A DNA stretch of 64,000 nucleotides from Flavobacteriales bacterium UBA4110 (GCA_002383165.1 DFXK01000004.1:1-64000), one strand, 5' to 3'; positions 53,238 to 61,478 are shown, counted from the stretch's first letter. Numbers and translations: made by a program. The notes: generated by a model from the letters alone, not told the origin.

Positions 53238-54194
53238 ATGAAAAATTTCACTTCGGTTTACGATATAAATAATTTGCAAAATACCATTGCAAAAGCTTTA
53301 AAAATAAAAGAAAATCCATTAGAAAATCCAACTAAAGGGAAAGGAAAAACAATTGGTTTAGTTTTCCTTAATTCCAGTCTTAGAACAAGATTAAGTTCAC
53401 AAATCGCGGCTCAGAATTTAGGATTGAATGTCTTAATTCTCAACGCCGCTCAAGAAGCTTGGAATCTCGAATTTGCTGATGGAACTGTAATGAACGGCGA
53501 CACAGTCGAACATATCAAAGATGCGATAGAAGTTCTGAATCAATATTGTGATATCATTGCCGTAAGATGTTTCGCAGGAATGAAAAGCAAAGAAGAAGAC
53601 GTGAATGAGAGCATTCTCAGTCAGTTCCTGAAACACGCTAAAGTTCCTGTGGTTTCGCTGGAATCTGCAACTCGACATCCGTTGCAAAGTTTGGCGGATT
53701 GCATCACGATTACAGCAAATTGGAAAGAAAACAGAAAACCAAAAGTCGTTTTGACTTGGGCGCCTCATATCAAACCGATTGCTCAGGCTGTCGGAAATTC
53801 TTTTACCGAATGGATGCAACAGATGGATGTTGATTTCGTAATCACAAATCCTGAAGGTTATGATTTGGATAAAAATTTCACAAAAGATACGCCTGTGATT
53901 CACAAGCAGGATGAAGCTTTGAAAGATGCAGATTTCGTTTATGTGAAAAATTGGTCTTCGTTTGATGATTATGCAAAAGTGCTGGAATTTGAAGACAATT
54001 GGATGTTGACGAATGAAAAATTAGAATTAACCAATCAAGCGAAAGTAATGCATTGTCTGCCGGTTCGTAGAAATCTGGAACTGAGCGATGAAGTAATGGA
54101 TGGAGAAAATTCAATCATCTATCAGCAGGCAAAAAACAGAATTTTTTCTGCTCAGGTAGTTTTCAATGAAATTTTGGATGAATTGAATTTGTGA
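53238..54194 (+). CDS. argF': N-succinylornithine carbamoyltransferase (ArgF')
   Basis: Transfers carbamoyl phosphate to N-acylornithine, giving N-acylcitrulline. The 318 residues have the carbamoyl phosphate motif NSSLRTRLSS (45-54), VSLESATRHPLQSLAD and HCLPVRRN, features of the SOTCase/AOTCase group rather than ordinary ArgF. The specificity residue (Glu92 in Xanthomonas AOTCase, Pro90 in B. fragilis SOTCase) is Val90 in GDTVEHI. Replacement of that Glu by Val is known to switch AOTCase to succinylornithine, so a succinyl pathway is predicted. Start at 53238 (MKNFTSVYD), not the 21-residue longer form that runs through the repeat. Confidence 0.93.
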   Translation: MKNFTSVYDINNLQNTIAKALKIKENPLENPTKGKGKTIGLVFLNSSLRTRLSSQIAAQNLGLNVLILNAAQEAWNLEFADGTVMNGDTVEHIKDAIEVLNQYCDIIAVRCFAGMKSKEEDVNESILSQFLKHAKVPVVSLESATRHPLQSLADCITITANWKENRKPKVVLTWAPHIKPIAQAVGNSFTEWMQQMDVDFVITNPEGYDLDKNFTKDTPVIHKQDEALKDADFVYVKNWSSFDDYAKVLEFEDNWMLTNEKLELTNQAKVMHCLPVRRNLELSDEVMDGENSIIYQQAKNRIFSAQVVFNEILDELNL

Positions 54195-54198
54195 TTTT

Positions 54199-54380
54199 AA
54201 CGCAAAGAGCGCAATGATAATTTAATCTAAATGAAAATATTTTCCGTTCGCCAAGGCACTTCGTTCAGCAAATGAAATCTAAGATTCGACGAAGTCAAAG
54301 TTCAGTCTTTGCTAAGTTTACGCCTTTGCGAATAGAAATTTGATAAAATATTCAAAAAAATCTTTGCGGACTTTGCGTTT
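54199..54380. repeat. Inverted and direct CTTTGCG repeats between argF' and argB
   Basis: AACGCAAAGAGCGCAA (54199-54214, inverted copy), ACGCCTTTGCGAA (around 54320-54332) and TCTTTGCGGACTTTGCGTTT (54361-54380, forward copy), the last ending 12 nt before the argB ATG. A further short palindromic segment lies near 54251-54295. No ORF is supported. Confidence 0.6.
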
Positions 54381-54392
54381 AAGAAAATTAAA

Positions 54393-55187
54393 ATGAAAGA
54401 AAAACTATACATCATAAAAATCGGCGGAACTTTAATCGATGACAAAAAATCATTGAAAGCTTTTCTTATGCAATTTTCAGAAATCGAAGGGGCGAAAATC
54501 CTTATTCACGGCGGTGGGAAATTAGCAGAGACTCTTGCTGAAAAGTTGAAAATAAGACAGACGATGATTGACGGCCGAAGAATCACAAATAAAAAAACTT
54601 TGAAAGTTGTTACGATGGTTTATGCGGGAAGAATCAATAAAAATTTGGTGGCAAAACTTCAAAGTTTTGACTGTAATGCGATTGGATTTTCCGGAGCGGA
54701 CGGAAACGTCATCAAAGCTGAAAAAAGACAACATCCGGAAATTGATTTTGGATTTGTTGGCGACATCGATGAAAAAAGTATCAATCACGAATTGATTATA
54801 AATATGATAAATCTGGGTTTGGTTCCGGTGTTTTCTGCAATCACTCACGATAAAAAAGGAAATCTCTTCAACACCAACGCAGACACGATTGCCGGAACTA
54901 TCGCTCAGGCTTTATCAAAACATTTCGATACAGAATTGCTATTCTGTTTCGATAAAAATGGTGTTTTGGAAAATATTGAGGACGAAAATTCAAATTTGAA
55001 AACAATTAACAAACAAGAATTTTCTGAATTAAAATCCGAAGGAAAACTCCACAAAGGGATTTTACCAAAACTCGAAAATGCTTTCCGAGCCAAGGAAAAT
55101 GGCGTTCAGAAAGTGGCTTTAATCAAAGAAGAAAAATTATCAGACCAAATAAAACTAGGAAATGAAGGAACTGAAATCTGTCTTTAG
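54393..55187 (+). CDS. argB: N-acylglutamate kinase
   Basis: Phosphorylates N-acetyl- or N-succinyl-glutamate. The 264 residues of the amino acid kinase fold begin LYIIKIGGTLIDD, with ILIHGGGKLAETLAEKL, FSGADGNVIKAE and a NTNADTIAGTIAQAL nucleotide segment near residue 160. The start follows a CTTTGCG repeat by 12 nt. The 3' end overlaps argE by 26 nt. No N-terminal helix typical of arginine-inhibited NAGK is present, so allosteric feedback is uncertain. Confidence 0.94.
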   Translation: MKEKLYIIKIGGTLIDDKKSLKAFLMQFSEIEGAKILIHGGGKLAETLAEKLKIRQTMIDGRRITNKKTLKVVTMVYAGRINKNLVAKLQSFDCNAIGFSGADGNVIKAEKRQHPEIDFGFVGDIDEKSINHELIINMINLGLVPVFSAITHDKKGNLFNTNADTIAGTIAQALSKHFDTELLFCFDKNGVLENIEDENSNLKTINKQEFSELKSEGKLHKGILPKLENAFRAKENGVQKVALIKEEKLSDQIKLGNEGTEICL

Positions 55188-56244
55188 CAGAGAAGAATTA
55201 ACGGAAAACGCAGTCAAATTACTGAAAAAACTCATTGCAACACCGTCTATGAGCCGAGACGAATATAACGTTTCGCTCATCATAGAAGGATTTTTCAATG
55301 AGCATCAGATTGCGGTTAACCGATTCAAAAATAACATTTGGGCAACCAACAAATATTTTGATGCAGGCAAACCTTCAATTCTTCTAAACACCCATCACGA
55401 CACAGTAAAACCGAACAAAGCTTATACTTTGGACCCTTTTATTCCTGTGGAAAAAGAGGGGAAATTATTTGGTTTGGGAAGCAACGATGCAGGTGCGTCT
55501 TTGGTGGCAATGGCGCAGACGTTTCTTTATTTTTATGAAGCCGAAGATTTGACTCATAATTTAGTAATTGCTTTAACGGCTGAAGAAGAAATCTCAGGTT
55601 TGGATGGGATTGAAGCCTTATTTCCTCAACTTCCGAATGTAGAATTAGCAATAGTAGGCGAACCAACCAAAATGAATCTCGCCATTGCTGAAAAAGGTTT
55701 ATTGGTGATTGATGGAGAAATGACGGGAACGCCTTCTCACGCTGCGCATCCGAACAATGACAATGCGATTGTGAAATGTATGAGGGATTTACAGAATATT
55801 TTGGATTTCAAATTTCCGAAAGTTTCAGATTATCTGGGCGAAGTGAAAGTGACTTTGTCGGTTATCAATGCGGGAACTCAACATAATGTGGTTCCGGAAA
55901 AATGCAATTTCACTTTGGACGTACGTGTGACAGACGAATATACGAATCGTGAAGTTTTCGAAATTATCCAATCGCAGATGAAATCGAAACTCACACCGAG
56001 GTCATTCCGTCTCAATTCCTCAAAGATCGATGTCAATCATCCGTTTGTTCAGGCTGGATTGGCTTTGGGAAGGACAACTTACGGTTCGCCGACATCTTCC
56101 GACCAAGCGATTATTCCGTGTACATCGGTCAAGTTAGGCGTTGGCGACAGTCTGCGTTCTCATACGGCGAACGAGTTTGTTTACATCGACGAAATCCGAG
56201 AAGGAATCGATATTTACATTAAAATATTAGAAAAAGTTCTTTAA
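55162..56244 (+). CDS. argE: N-acyl-ornithine/citrulline deacylase (M20 family, ArgE-like)
   Basis: Zinc peptidase-like deacylase that removes the N-acyl group. With an acyl-specific transcarbamylase in the cluster, the substrate is more likely N-acylcitrulline than N-acylornithine. The 360 residues show the M20 metal ligands: THHD (His78, Asp80), GSNDAG (Asp109), EEE (Glu142 region), GEPT (Glu167) and a late His in LRSHTANEFV. The start overlaps argB by 26 nt. Ninety nt separate it from argH, a gap filled by an inverted repeat. Confidence 0.92.
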   Translation: MKELKSVFSREELTENAVKLLKKLIATPSMSRDEYNVSLIIEGFFNEHQIAVNRFKNNIWATNKYFDAGKPSILLNTHHDTVKPNKAYTLDPFIPVEKEGKLFGLGSNDAGASLVAMAQTFLYFYEAEDLTHNLVIALTAEEEISGLDGIEALFPQLPNVELAIVGEPTKMNLAIAEKGLLVIDGEMTGTPSHAAHPNNDNAIVKCMRDLQNILDFKFPKVSDYLGEVKVTLSVINAGTQHNVVPEKCNFTLDVRVTDEYTNREVFEIIQSQMKSKLTPRSFRLNSSKIDVNHPFVQAGLALGRTTYGSPTSSDQAIIPCTSVKLGVGDSLRSHTANEFVYIDEIREGIDIYIKILEKVL

Positions 56245-56262
56245 CAGAAGCTAGAATTGAGA

Positions 56263-56324
56263 TTTTAGAAATTAGAAAACCAATTGGAATCTAACTTCTA
56301 ATCTCTAAAATCTAATTTCTAAAA
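56263..56324. repeat. Inverted repeat between argE and argH
   Basis: TTTTAGAAATTAGA (56263-56276) and its exact complement TCTAATTTCTAAAA (56311-56324), within a larger imperfect palindrome. Similar A/T-rich palindromes are a common spacer type; no T-run terminator follows. Confidence 0.55.
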
Positions 56325-56334
56325 ATTATTAAAA

Positions 56335-57639
56335 ATGAAAAAAATTTGGCAAAAAGATAATATAAAAACCAATGATTTGGTTAACCAGTTCACGGTTGGT
56401 AAAGACTTGGATTTTGACGACAGATTAGCAAAATACGATGTGTTGGGTTCTATTGCTCACGCAAAAATGTTGGCAGAGGTTGGTTTGATTCGTTTGGATG
56501 AAGAGCAGGATATTGTTGCGGTTTTGGAAGAAGTTCTTTCTGAAATCGAAAAAGGAAGTTTCGAAATCGATAAAACAGCAGAAGACATCCATTCTCAAAT
56601 CGAAACGATTCTCATCGAGGAACTCGGAGAAACAGGAAAAAAAATCCACACAGCAAGGTCAAGAAACGACCAGGTTTTGACGGATATCAAACTTTATCTG
56701 TTAGATGAAATCAGAGAAGTTACAGAATTGACAGATTCATTCTTTCAAATACTGAAAGACAAAGCGAATCAGCATAAAGATGTTTTGTTGCCGGGTTACA
56801 CACATTTGCAGGTGGCGATGCCTTCGTCTTTTGGATTGTGGTTTGGTGCGTATGCAGAATCTTTGGTGGACGATTTGGAATTGCTGTTTGCAACGAAGAA
56901 TATCATTAATAAAAATCCTTTAGGTTCGGCTGCCGGTTACGGTTCATCTTTCCCGATTGACAGAGAAAGCACAACTTATAAATTAGATTTCAGAACACCG
57001 AATTATAATGTAGTTTACGCTCAGATGACACGTGGAAAATCTGAAAAATTATTAGCTAATTCATTGTCGGTTTTGGCAGGAACTTTAAGTAAATTTTCTT
57101 ACGATGTTTGTCTTTATTTGAGTCAGAATTTTGATTTTATCAGTTTTCCAAAGGAATTCACGACGGGAAGCAGCATTATGCCGCACAAAAAAAATCCAGA
57201 TATTTTCGAATTGGTAAGAGCGAGATGCAACAGAATTCAGGCATTGCCAAATGAGTTGATTCTGTTGACTAATAATTTGCCATCGGGTTATCACAGAGAT
57301 TTGCAATTGACAAAAGAAATCCTTTTTCCTGCCATCGATTCTTTGAAAGAGTGTTTAGAAATCTTGATTTACACGCTTCCAAACATCGAAGTAAAAGATA
57401 ATATTTTGGATGATGAGAAATATAAATACATCTTCAGTGTAGAAAAAATCAACGAAGAAGTTAAGAATGGAAAATCATTCCGTGATGCTTATATTCAAAT
57501 CGGGCAAGAGATTGAAAACGACCTTTTCGAATACGATTATAAAGAATTGAATCATTCTCATCAGGGAAGTTTAGGAAACCTTTGCCTTGATGAAATCGAA
57601 TATCAATTCAATAAAGTGAGAGATAAACTGTTGGGATAA
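56335..57639 (+). CDS. argH: Argininosuccinate lyase
   Basis: Splits argininosuccinate into arginine and fumarate, the last step of the pathway. The 434 residues belong to the fumarase/aspartase superfamily with EDIHSQIE, HTARSRNDQV, GYTHLQVAMP and the signature loop TTGSSIMPHKKNPD (about 276-289) carrying the catalytic Ser. Slightly shorter than E. coli ArgH (457). It ends the arginine cluster; a minus-strand Lrp-family gene converges on it 56 nt downstream. Confidence 0.96.
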   Translation: MKKIWQKDNIKTNDLVNQFTVGKDLDFDDRLAKYDVLGSIAHAKMLAEVGLIRLDEEQDIVAVLEEVLSEIEKGSFEIDKTAEDIHSQIETILIEELGETGKKIHTARSRNDQVLTDIKLYLLDEIREVTELTDSFFQILKDKANQHKDVLLPGYTHLQVAMPSSFGLWFGAYAESLVDDLELLFATKNIINKNPLGSAAGYGSSFPIDRESTTYKLDFRTPNYNVVYAQMTRGKSEKLLANSLSVLAGTLSKFSYDVCLYLSQNFDFISFPKEFTTGSSIMPHKKNPDIFELVRARCNRIQALPNELILLTNNLPSGYHRDLQLTKEILFPAIDSLKECLEILIYTLPNIEVKDNILDDEKYKYIFSVEKINEEVKNGKSFRDAYIQIGQEIENDLFEYDYKELNHSHQGSLGNLCLDEIEYQFNKVRDKLLG

Positions 57640-57695
57640 TTGTTAATTTTTAATTATGAAAATTAATCATTGACAATTAACCATTAACCATTAAA

Positions 57696-58157
57696 TCAGT
57701 CTAGCTTAAACTTAGTCGTCTTTTTAACTTCGGCTAAAACGATAGAACTGTGATATTGACCGATGTTTGGACCGTTGGAGATTATATTGACCGTAAAATT
57801 ATTATAAGAGTTGATATCACTCGCAAGAATTTTCAACATATAATCATATTCGCCGGAAAGACTGATGATTTCCTGTACTTCATCGTATTTGGAAATATAA
57901 TCTTCGAATTCTTTAAGTGTTTTTTGAGATTGTTCTTTCAGACGAATATTACAATAAACCACGATGTTGATGCCAAGTTTTTCTCGGTTCAAAATCGCAA
58001 CATATTTTTCTACAACACCTTGTTTTTCAAGGTTTTTGATGCGTTCGTAAGTTGGCGTGAAAGTCAGTCCGATTTTTTCGGAAATTTCTTTTACAGATAA
58101 TGTAGAATCCTCTTGTAGAAGCGAAAGTATTAATTTGTCTTTTTTATCCAATCCCAT
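57696..58157 (-). CDS. Lrp/AsnC-family transcriptional regulator
   Basis: A 153-residue regulator: an N-terminal winged HTH (KDKLILSLLQEDSTLSVKEI, IGLTFTPTYERI) and a C-terminal RAM ligand-binding domain (about 65-150; VYCNIRLKEQ, ISLSGEYDYMLKI). Family members sense amino acids. It lies between argH and pyrB on the opposite strand, so arginine or pyrimidine/amino acid control is plausible but unproven. It diverges from the pyrB promoter, and its own promoter must lie within 58158-58278. Confidence 0.92.
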   Translation of the reverse strand: MGLDKKDKLILSLLQEDSTLSVKEISEKIGLTFTPTYERIKNLEKQGVVEKYVAILNREKLGINIVVYCNIRLKEQSQKTLKEFEDYISKYDEVQEIISLSGEYDYMLKILASDINSYNNFTVNIISNGPNIGQYHSSIVLAEVKKTTKFKLD

Positions 58158-58278
58158 AGTGGCAAATCATTCTTTCAAAAGTAAAGAAAATTTTTGATTG
58201 TAAAAATTTTAGAGCAGAAGTTCATTCATTTGACATAAAAAAATTATGAATAAGATTTCATAATATAAAAAATATTGG

Positions 58279-58286
58279 TATCTTTG
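58279..58286 (+). promoter_or_regulatory. pyrB operon -7 box
   Basis: TATCTTTG matches TAnnTTTG and ends 6 nt before the leader ORF ATG at 58293. No TTG at ideal spacing is evident. Transcription is expected to start near 58291-58294. Confidence 0.6.
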
Positions 58287-58292
58287 CACCCA

Positions 58293-58367
58293 ATGAATCT
58301 GGTACAGAATTTAGCGACAAAAACTATTGGCAAGTTTGCCGACAACAACAATATTTTTTATATTTAA
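58293..58367 (+). CDS. Putative pyrB leader peptide
   Basis: A 24-codon ORF starting directly after the -7 box, encoding MNLVQNLATKTIGKFADNNN followed by I-F-Y-I. Its last codons coincide with a U-rich transcript stretch (58351-58365), and its TAA stop (58365-58367) overlaps the left arm of the terminator hairpin. In enteric pyrBI control, a ribosome on such a leader blocks the terminator when RNA polymerase pauses in U-runs at low UTP. Translation here is inferred from position only. Confidence 0.55.
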   Translation: MNLVQNLATKTIGKFADNNNIFYI

Positions 58368-58395
58368 CGAAGTCTTTTTAGGCTTCGTTTTTTTT
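58366..58395 (+). terminator. pyrB attenuator hairpin
   Basis: A nine-pair stem (58366-58374 with 58381-58389, one G-U), T-rich 6-nt loop and T-run, located between the leader ORF and the pyrB ATG at 58413. A full terminator just before a gene start, in the sense direction, implies conditional read-through. Confidence 0.85.
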
Positions 58396-58412
58396 ATTTA
58401 AAAATTTGAGAT

Positions 58413-59315
58413 ATGATTAAGCTTTCCCGCACATCTACAGAAAGTATAGAGAAAATTTTGCAAGAAGCGCAGCAGTTTGCAGATGGAAAAATCAGCAAAA
58501 TTGATGGTGATGTTTTCGCAGCAAACCTCTTCTTTGAGAATAGCACAAGAACCAAAACGAGTTTTGAGGTCGCTCAGAAAAAACTGGGACTTCAGGTTAT
58601 TGATTTTGAAGTAGATAGAAGCTCAATTGCAAAAGGCGAAACTATGTTGGATACGATTAAAACTCTGGAAGCCATTGGTGTAGATGTTGCTGTGATCAGA
58701 CATTCAGAAAAACGTTATTATGATGCGTTGCAAGATGCAAAACTAAGTATCGTGAATGCTGGCGATGGCGTAGGAAGTCATCCTTCACAAGCCATTTTGG
58801 ATGCGCTGACAATTATTCAGGAATTTGGAAAAATCGAAGGCCTTAAGATAGGAATCGTTGGTGATGTAAAACACAGCCGCGTTGCGAATTCAGATTCGGG
58901 ATTATTCAGAAGATTAGGAGCGAAAGTTTATTTCTCAGGACCAGAATTTTGGTTTGATGAAGGAATGCTAGTTAACGGAACTTATCTGCAATTCGATGAT
59001 TTGGTAAAAGAAGTGGATGTTTTGATTTTGTTAAGAATCCAGCACGAGCGTCACGAGAGAAACTTTAATTTCAAGTCTGAAGATTATTTGAAGAAATTCG
59101 GATTGACAAAAGAAAGAGAAGCGAAAATGAAACCGACTTCAATCATAATGCACCCAGCGCCAATTAACAGAGGTGTGGAAATTGATTCGGAATTGGTTGA
59201 ATGCGAAAGGTCGAGAATTTTCAAACAAATGCAAAACGGCGTTTTTGCTAGAATGGCAATCCTTAAATATGATTTAGAAAATAGAGGATTCAAATTCATC
59301 GACTCCAAAAATTAA
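58413..59315 (+). CDS. pyrB: Aspartate carbamoyltransferase catalytic subunit
   Basis: Makes carbamoyl aspartate, the first committed step of pyrimidine synthesis. The 300 residues carry the carbamoyl phosphate motif FENSTRTKTSFE (Ser44-Thr45-Arg46-Thr47), Lys-containing SSIAKGE loop, GDGVGSHPSQAILDA and HPAPINRGVEI. The usual STRTR is STRTK here. No pyrI follows, so it may lack the regulatory subunit. Expression is probably controlled by the attenuator upstream. A terminator separates it from carA. Confidence 0.96.
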   Translation: MIKLSRTSTESIEKILQEAQQFADGKISKIDGDVFAANLFFENSTRTKTSFEVAQKKLGLQVIDFEVDRSSIAKGETMLDTIKTLEAIGVDVAVIRHSEKRYYDALQDAKLSIVNAGDGVGSHPSQAILDALTIIQEFGKIEGLKIGIVGDVKHSRVANSDSGLFRRLGAKVYFSGPEFWFDEGMLVNGTYLQFDDLVKEVDVLILLRIQHERHERNFNFKSEDYLKKFGLTKEREAKMKPTSIIMHPAPINRGVEIDSELVECERSRIFKQMQNGVFARMAILKYDLENRGFKFIDSKN

Positions 59316-59325
59316 AATATTTATT

Positions 59326-59349
59326 CACGCTTTCGGGCGTGTTTTTTTT
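59326..59349 (+). terminator. Terminator between pyrB and carA
   Basis: A CACGC/GCGTG stem (59326-59330 with 59337-59341), 6-nt loop and T8 run. It may be partial, letting some transcripts continue into carA. Confidence 0.75.
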
Positions 59350-59357
59350 GAGATAAA

Positions 59358-59441
59358 AAGTCCGATGTCAGAAGTCTGATGACAGAGGATGAAATAAATA
59401 ATAATAAAACTTCGGACTTCGGGCTTCCGTCCTCCGACTTA
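59358..59441. repeat. GTCCGATGTC / CTTCGGACTTC spacer repeat before carA
   Basis: AGTCCGATGTCAGAAGTCTG near 59359-59378 and CTTCGGACTTCGGGCTTCCG near 59410-59429 are related short palindromic motifs. A similar CCGACATCC...GGATTTCGG piece lies before carB (61440-61465), so both ends of the carA-orphan segment carry this repeat type. Confidence 0.5.
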
Positions 59442-59450
59442 AAAGTAAAA

Positions 59451-60524
59451 ATGAAAAAGAAATTAATATTAGAATCTGGCGAAGTTTTTCACGGAACGGG
59501 ATTCGGAGCAGAGCAGGACACTGCTGGAGAAGTGGTTTTCAACACAGGAATGACGGGTTATCAGGAACTGATTTCTGACCCGAGTTATTGCGGACAAATC
59601 GTTTGTATGACTTATCCTTTGATTGGAAATTACGGAATTAATCGTGATGATTATGAAAGCATCGAACCTGCAATCAAAGGTTTGATTGTGAAAGAATTGT
59701 GCGATTTGCCTTCCAATTTCAGAACTCAAATCACGTTGGATGAGTTGTTCAAAAAGAAAAATTTGTCAGGAATTTCTGGAATAGATACCAGAAGATTGAC
59801 AAGAATCCTGAGAAATAAAGGCGTTGAGAAAGGAAAAATCGTAAATGCTGATGCTGATGAAAAAGCCGTAATCGAAGAACTGAAATCAAGAACTTTTCCT
59901 ACAAATCAAGTAGAACAAGTTTCCACAAAGACTTCTTATGCAAGTCCGGGTAGAGGTTTTAAAGTAGTTTTGGTAGATTTTGGTTCCAAGTTGGGAATCA
60001 TCCGAGAATTGTCTCAAAGAAACTGTGACATCATCGTGGTTTCTCACGATACAACGGCCGAAGAAATTCTATTAATGGATCCAGACGGCATTATGCTTTC
60101 CAACGGTCCCGGCGACCCGAAAGATAATGCGCAAGCTTTGGTAATGATTCAGAAATTACTGGGAAAAGTTCCAATTTTTGGGATTTGTTTAGGACATCAG
60201 TTGATTGGTTTGGCTTGTGGCGCAAAAACTTATAAACTGAAATTCGGGCACAGAGGTGGAAATCATCCAGTTTTGGATTTGGAGAAAAATAAAGTCGCAA
60301 TCACTTCTCAAAATCACGGTTATGCGATTGACCAAGAATCTTTGAAAAATACAGATTTAGTAGAAACTCATATCGCTCTGAATGACAGAACGAATGAAGG
60401 TGTGAAACATAAAATCCATCCTTGTTTTTCAGTTCAATATCACCCAGAAGCAAGTCCAGGACCGGAAGATGCGAATTATCTTTTTGATGAATTCATCACT
60501 TTGATGGAAGATTTTAAGAAATAA
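59451..60524 (+). CDS. carA: Carbamoyl-phosphate synthase small subunit
   Basis: Glutaminase subunit delivering ammonia to CarB. The 357 residues have the CPSase small-chain N-terminal domain (ESGEVFHGTGFG, GMTGYQELISDPSYCGQ) and a class I glutamine amidotransferase domain with nucleophile Cys246 in GICLGHQ and catalytic His in QYHPEASPGP. I chose ATG 59451 (MKKKLILESG); the longer form reads through a spacer repeat. Normally followed by carB; here an unrelated gene intervenes. Confidence 0.95.
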   Translation: MKKKLILESGEVFHGTGFGAEQDTAGEVVFNTGMTGYQELISDPSYCGQIVCMTYPLIGNYGINRDDYESIEPAIKGLIVKELCDLPSNFRTQITLDELFKKKNLSGISGIDTRRLTRILRNKGVEKGKIVNADADEKAVIEELKSRTFPTNQVEQVSTKTSYASPGRGFKVVLVDFGSKLGIIRELSQRNCDIIVVSHDTTAEEILLMDPDGIMLSNGPGDPKDNAQALVMIQKLLGKVPIFGICLGHQLIGLACGAKTYKLKFGHRGGNHPVLDLEKNKVAITSQNHGYAIDQESLKNTDLVETHIALNDRTNEGVKHKIHPCFSVQYHPEASPGPEDANYLFDEFITLMEDFKK

Positions 60525-60536
60525 TTTGAGTTAAGT

Positions 60537-60599
60537 AGACAGTCAAAGAAGCGAAGTAGATTGTCAGAGGTGTGAAATAGACAGTCAAAGGTGTGAAAT
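60537..60599 (+). repeat. Three tandem 21-nt repeats after carA
   Basis: Units at 60537-60557, 60558-60578 and 60579-60599, each beginning AGA(C/T)(A/T)GTCA(A/G)AG and ending GAA(G/A)T. Unit 3 differs from unit 2 by 3 bases and from unit 1 by 4. They start 12 nt past the carA stop. Confidence 0.8.
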
Positions 60600-60647
60600 C
60601 AATCATTAATAAAAGCCCTTATTTGAAATTAAATACAAGATTTAAAG

Positions 60648-61352
60648 ATGAGACTTATTAATAAGAAAATAGACGATTGGACTGAACCCTATGTAACAAT
60701 TTATGGTTCAAACCAAGTACAGGATAAAGATTTAAAATCTATAAATCCAGTGAAATATTTTTTGAATTTAACACAGCCAAATATTTTTAAATGTTATGCA
60801 ATTTCATTGGCTTCGTACTGGATTTATAAAACAAATAATATTCACGAAATAAAAATAAATATAAATGAGTCGGAGGGAGAGTTTCCCGAAGAAGATTATG
60901 ATAGGATAAGTTGGAGAGATTTTTATAAGTATAAAAATGTTGAATTCGATTTAAATAAAGCTATGATTGACGCAGTAGAATGGAAACGCCCTTTTGGAAA
61001 GCAAATGAATAATGAATTGTATTGTGGAGAAGGGTTGATGGATAAAGAACATTTGATTTCATTTGTAAATACGGTACTTTCAATCTATGGAGACCAAGAA
61101 ATTGAGGCATTTTATGTATTTATGGCAACAGAAAAGTATGAAGAAGATGAGCTTTTTGTTGGAAAAATATCTGAACTTCCCCATCTTTTAAATAATAAAT
61201 CAAGACCTCCAAGTTTAATTTATCCAAAAGAAAAAAATTGGTTAATCAATACAGATTATGATTTGCCATTTTCAACTATTGGTGGAGAATGTAAGTTAAT
61301 AAATCAGCTTGTTGAAAATAATCGTGAAGAAATTTATAAAGTAGAATATTAA
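60648..61352 (+). CDS. Hypothetical protein inserted between carA and carB
   Basis: I do not recognise this 234-residue protein. It is cytosolic by appearance (no signal or membrane helix), acidic, and rich in Asn, Tyr, Trp and Glu, with segments such as FLNLTQPNIFKCYAISLA, SWRDFYKYKNVEFDLN and LYCGEGLMDKEHL. Composition is more A/T-rich than carA and carB. That style is common among immunity-like or other accessory proteins, but this is only an impression. Flanked by a tandem repeat on the left and palindromic repeats on the right, it looks like an insertion into a carAB pair. Confidence 0.75.
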   Translation: MRLINKKIDDWTEPYVTIYGSNQVQDKDLKSINPVKYFLNLTQPNIFKCYAISLASYWIYKTNNIHEIKININESEGEFPEEDYDRISWRDFYKYKNVEFDLNKAMIDAVEWKRPFGKQMNNELYCGEGLMDKEHLISFVNTVLSIYGDQEIEAFYVFMATEKYEEDELFVGKISELPHLLNNKSRPPSLIYPKEKNWLINTDYDLPFSTIGGECKLINQLVENNREEIYKVEY

Positions 61353-61478
61353 AGCAACGTTCGTCATTGAACAAAGAATCTACACCGTTGAGATTCTTTC
61401 AGAATGACAAAGCAACGCAAAAAATAGAAAAATAAATCTTCCGACATCCATCATCGGATTTCGGACAAAAAATTAAAA
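61353..61478. repeat. Spacer repeats before carB
   Basis: An AGAATCT...GAGATTCTTTCAGAATGAC palindromic motif (about 61375-61410) and a CCGACATCC...GGATTTCGGAC motif (61440-61465). Related motifs occur at 1-25/106-128 and before carA. No gene is seen. Confidence 0.5.

Noticed and set aside
59379..59450. 24-codon N-terminal extension of carA
   Set aside because: It translates a palindromic spacer repeat and is not part of the CPSase small-chain fold; ATG 59451 fits the family N-terminus.
60537..60599. Tandem 21-nt repeats as a CRISPR array
   Set aside because: Repeats are directly adjacent without spacers and only three copies exist; no cas genes nearby.
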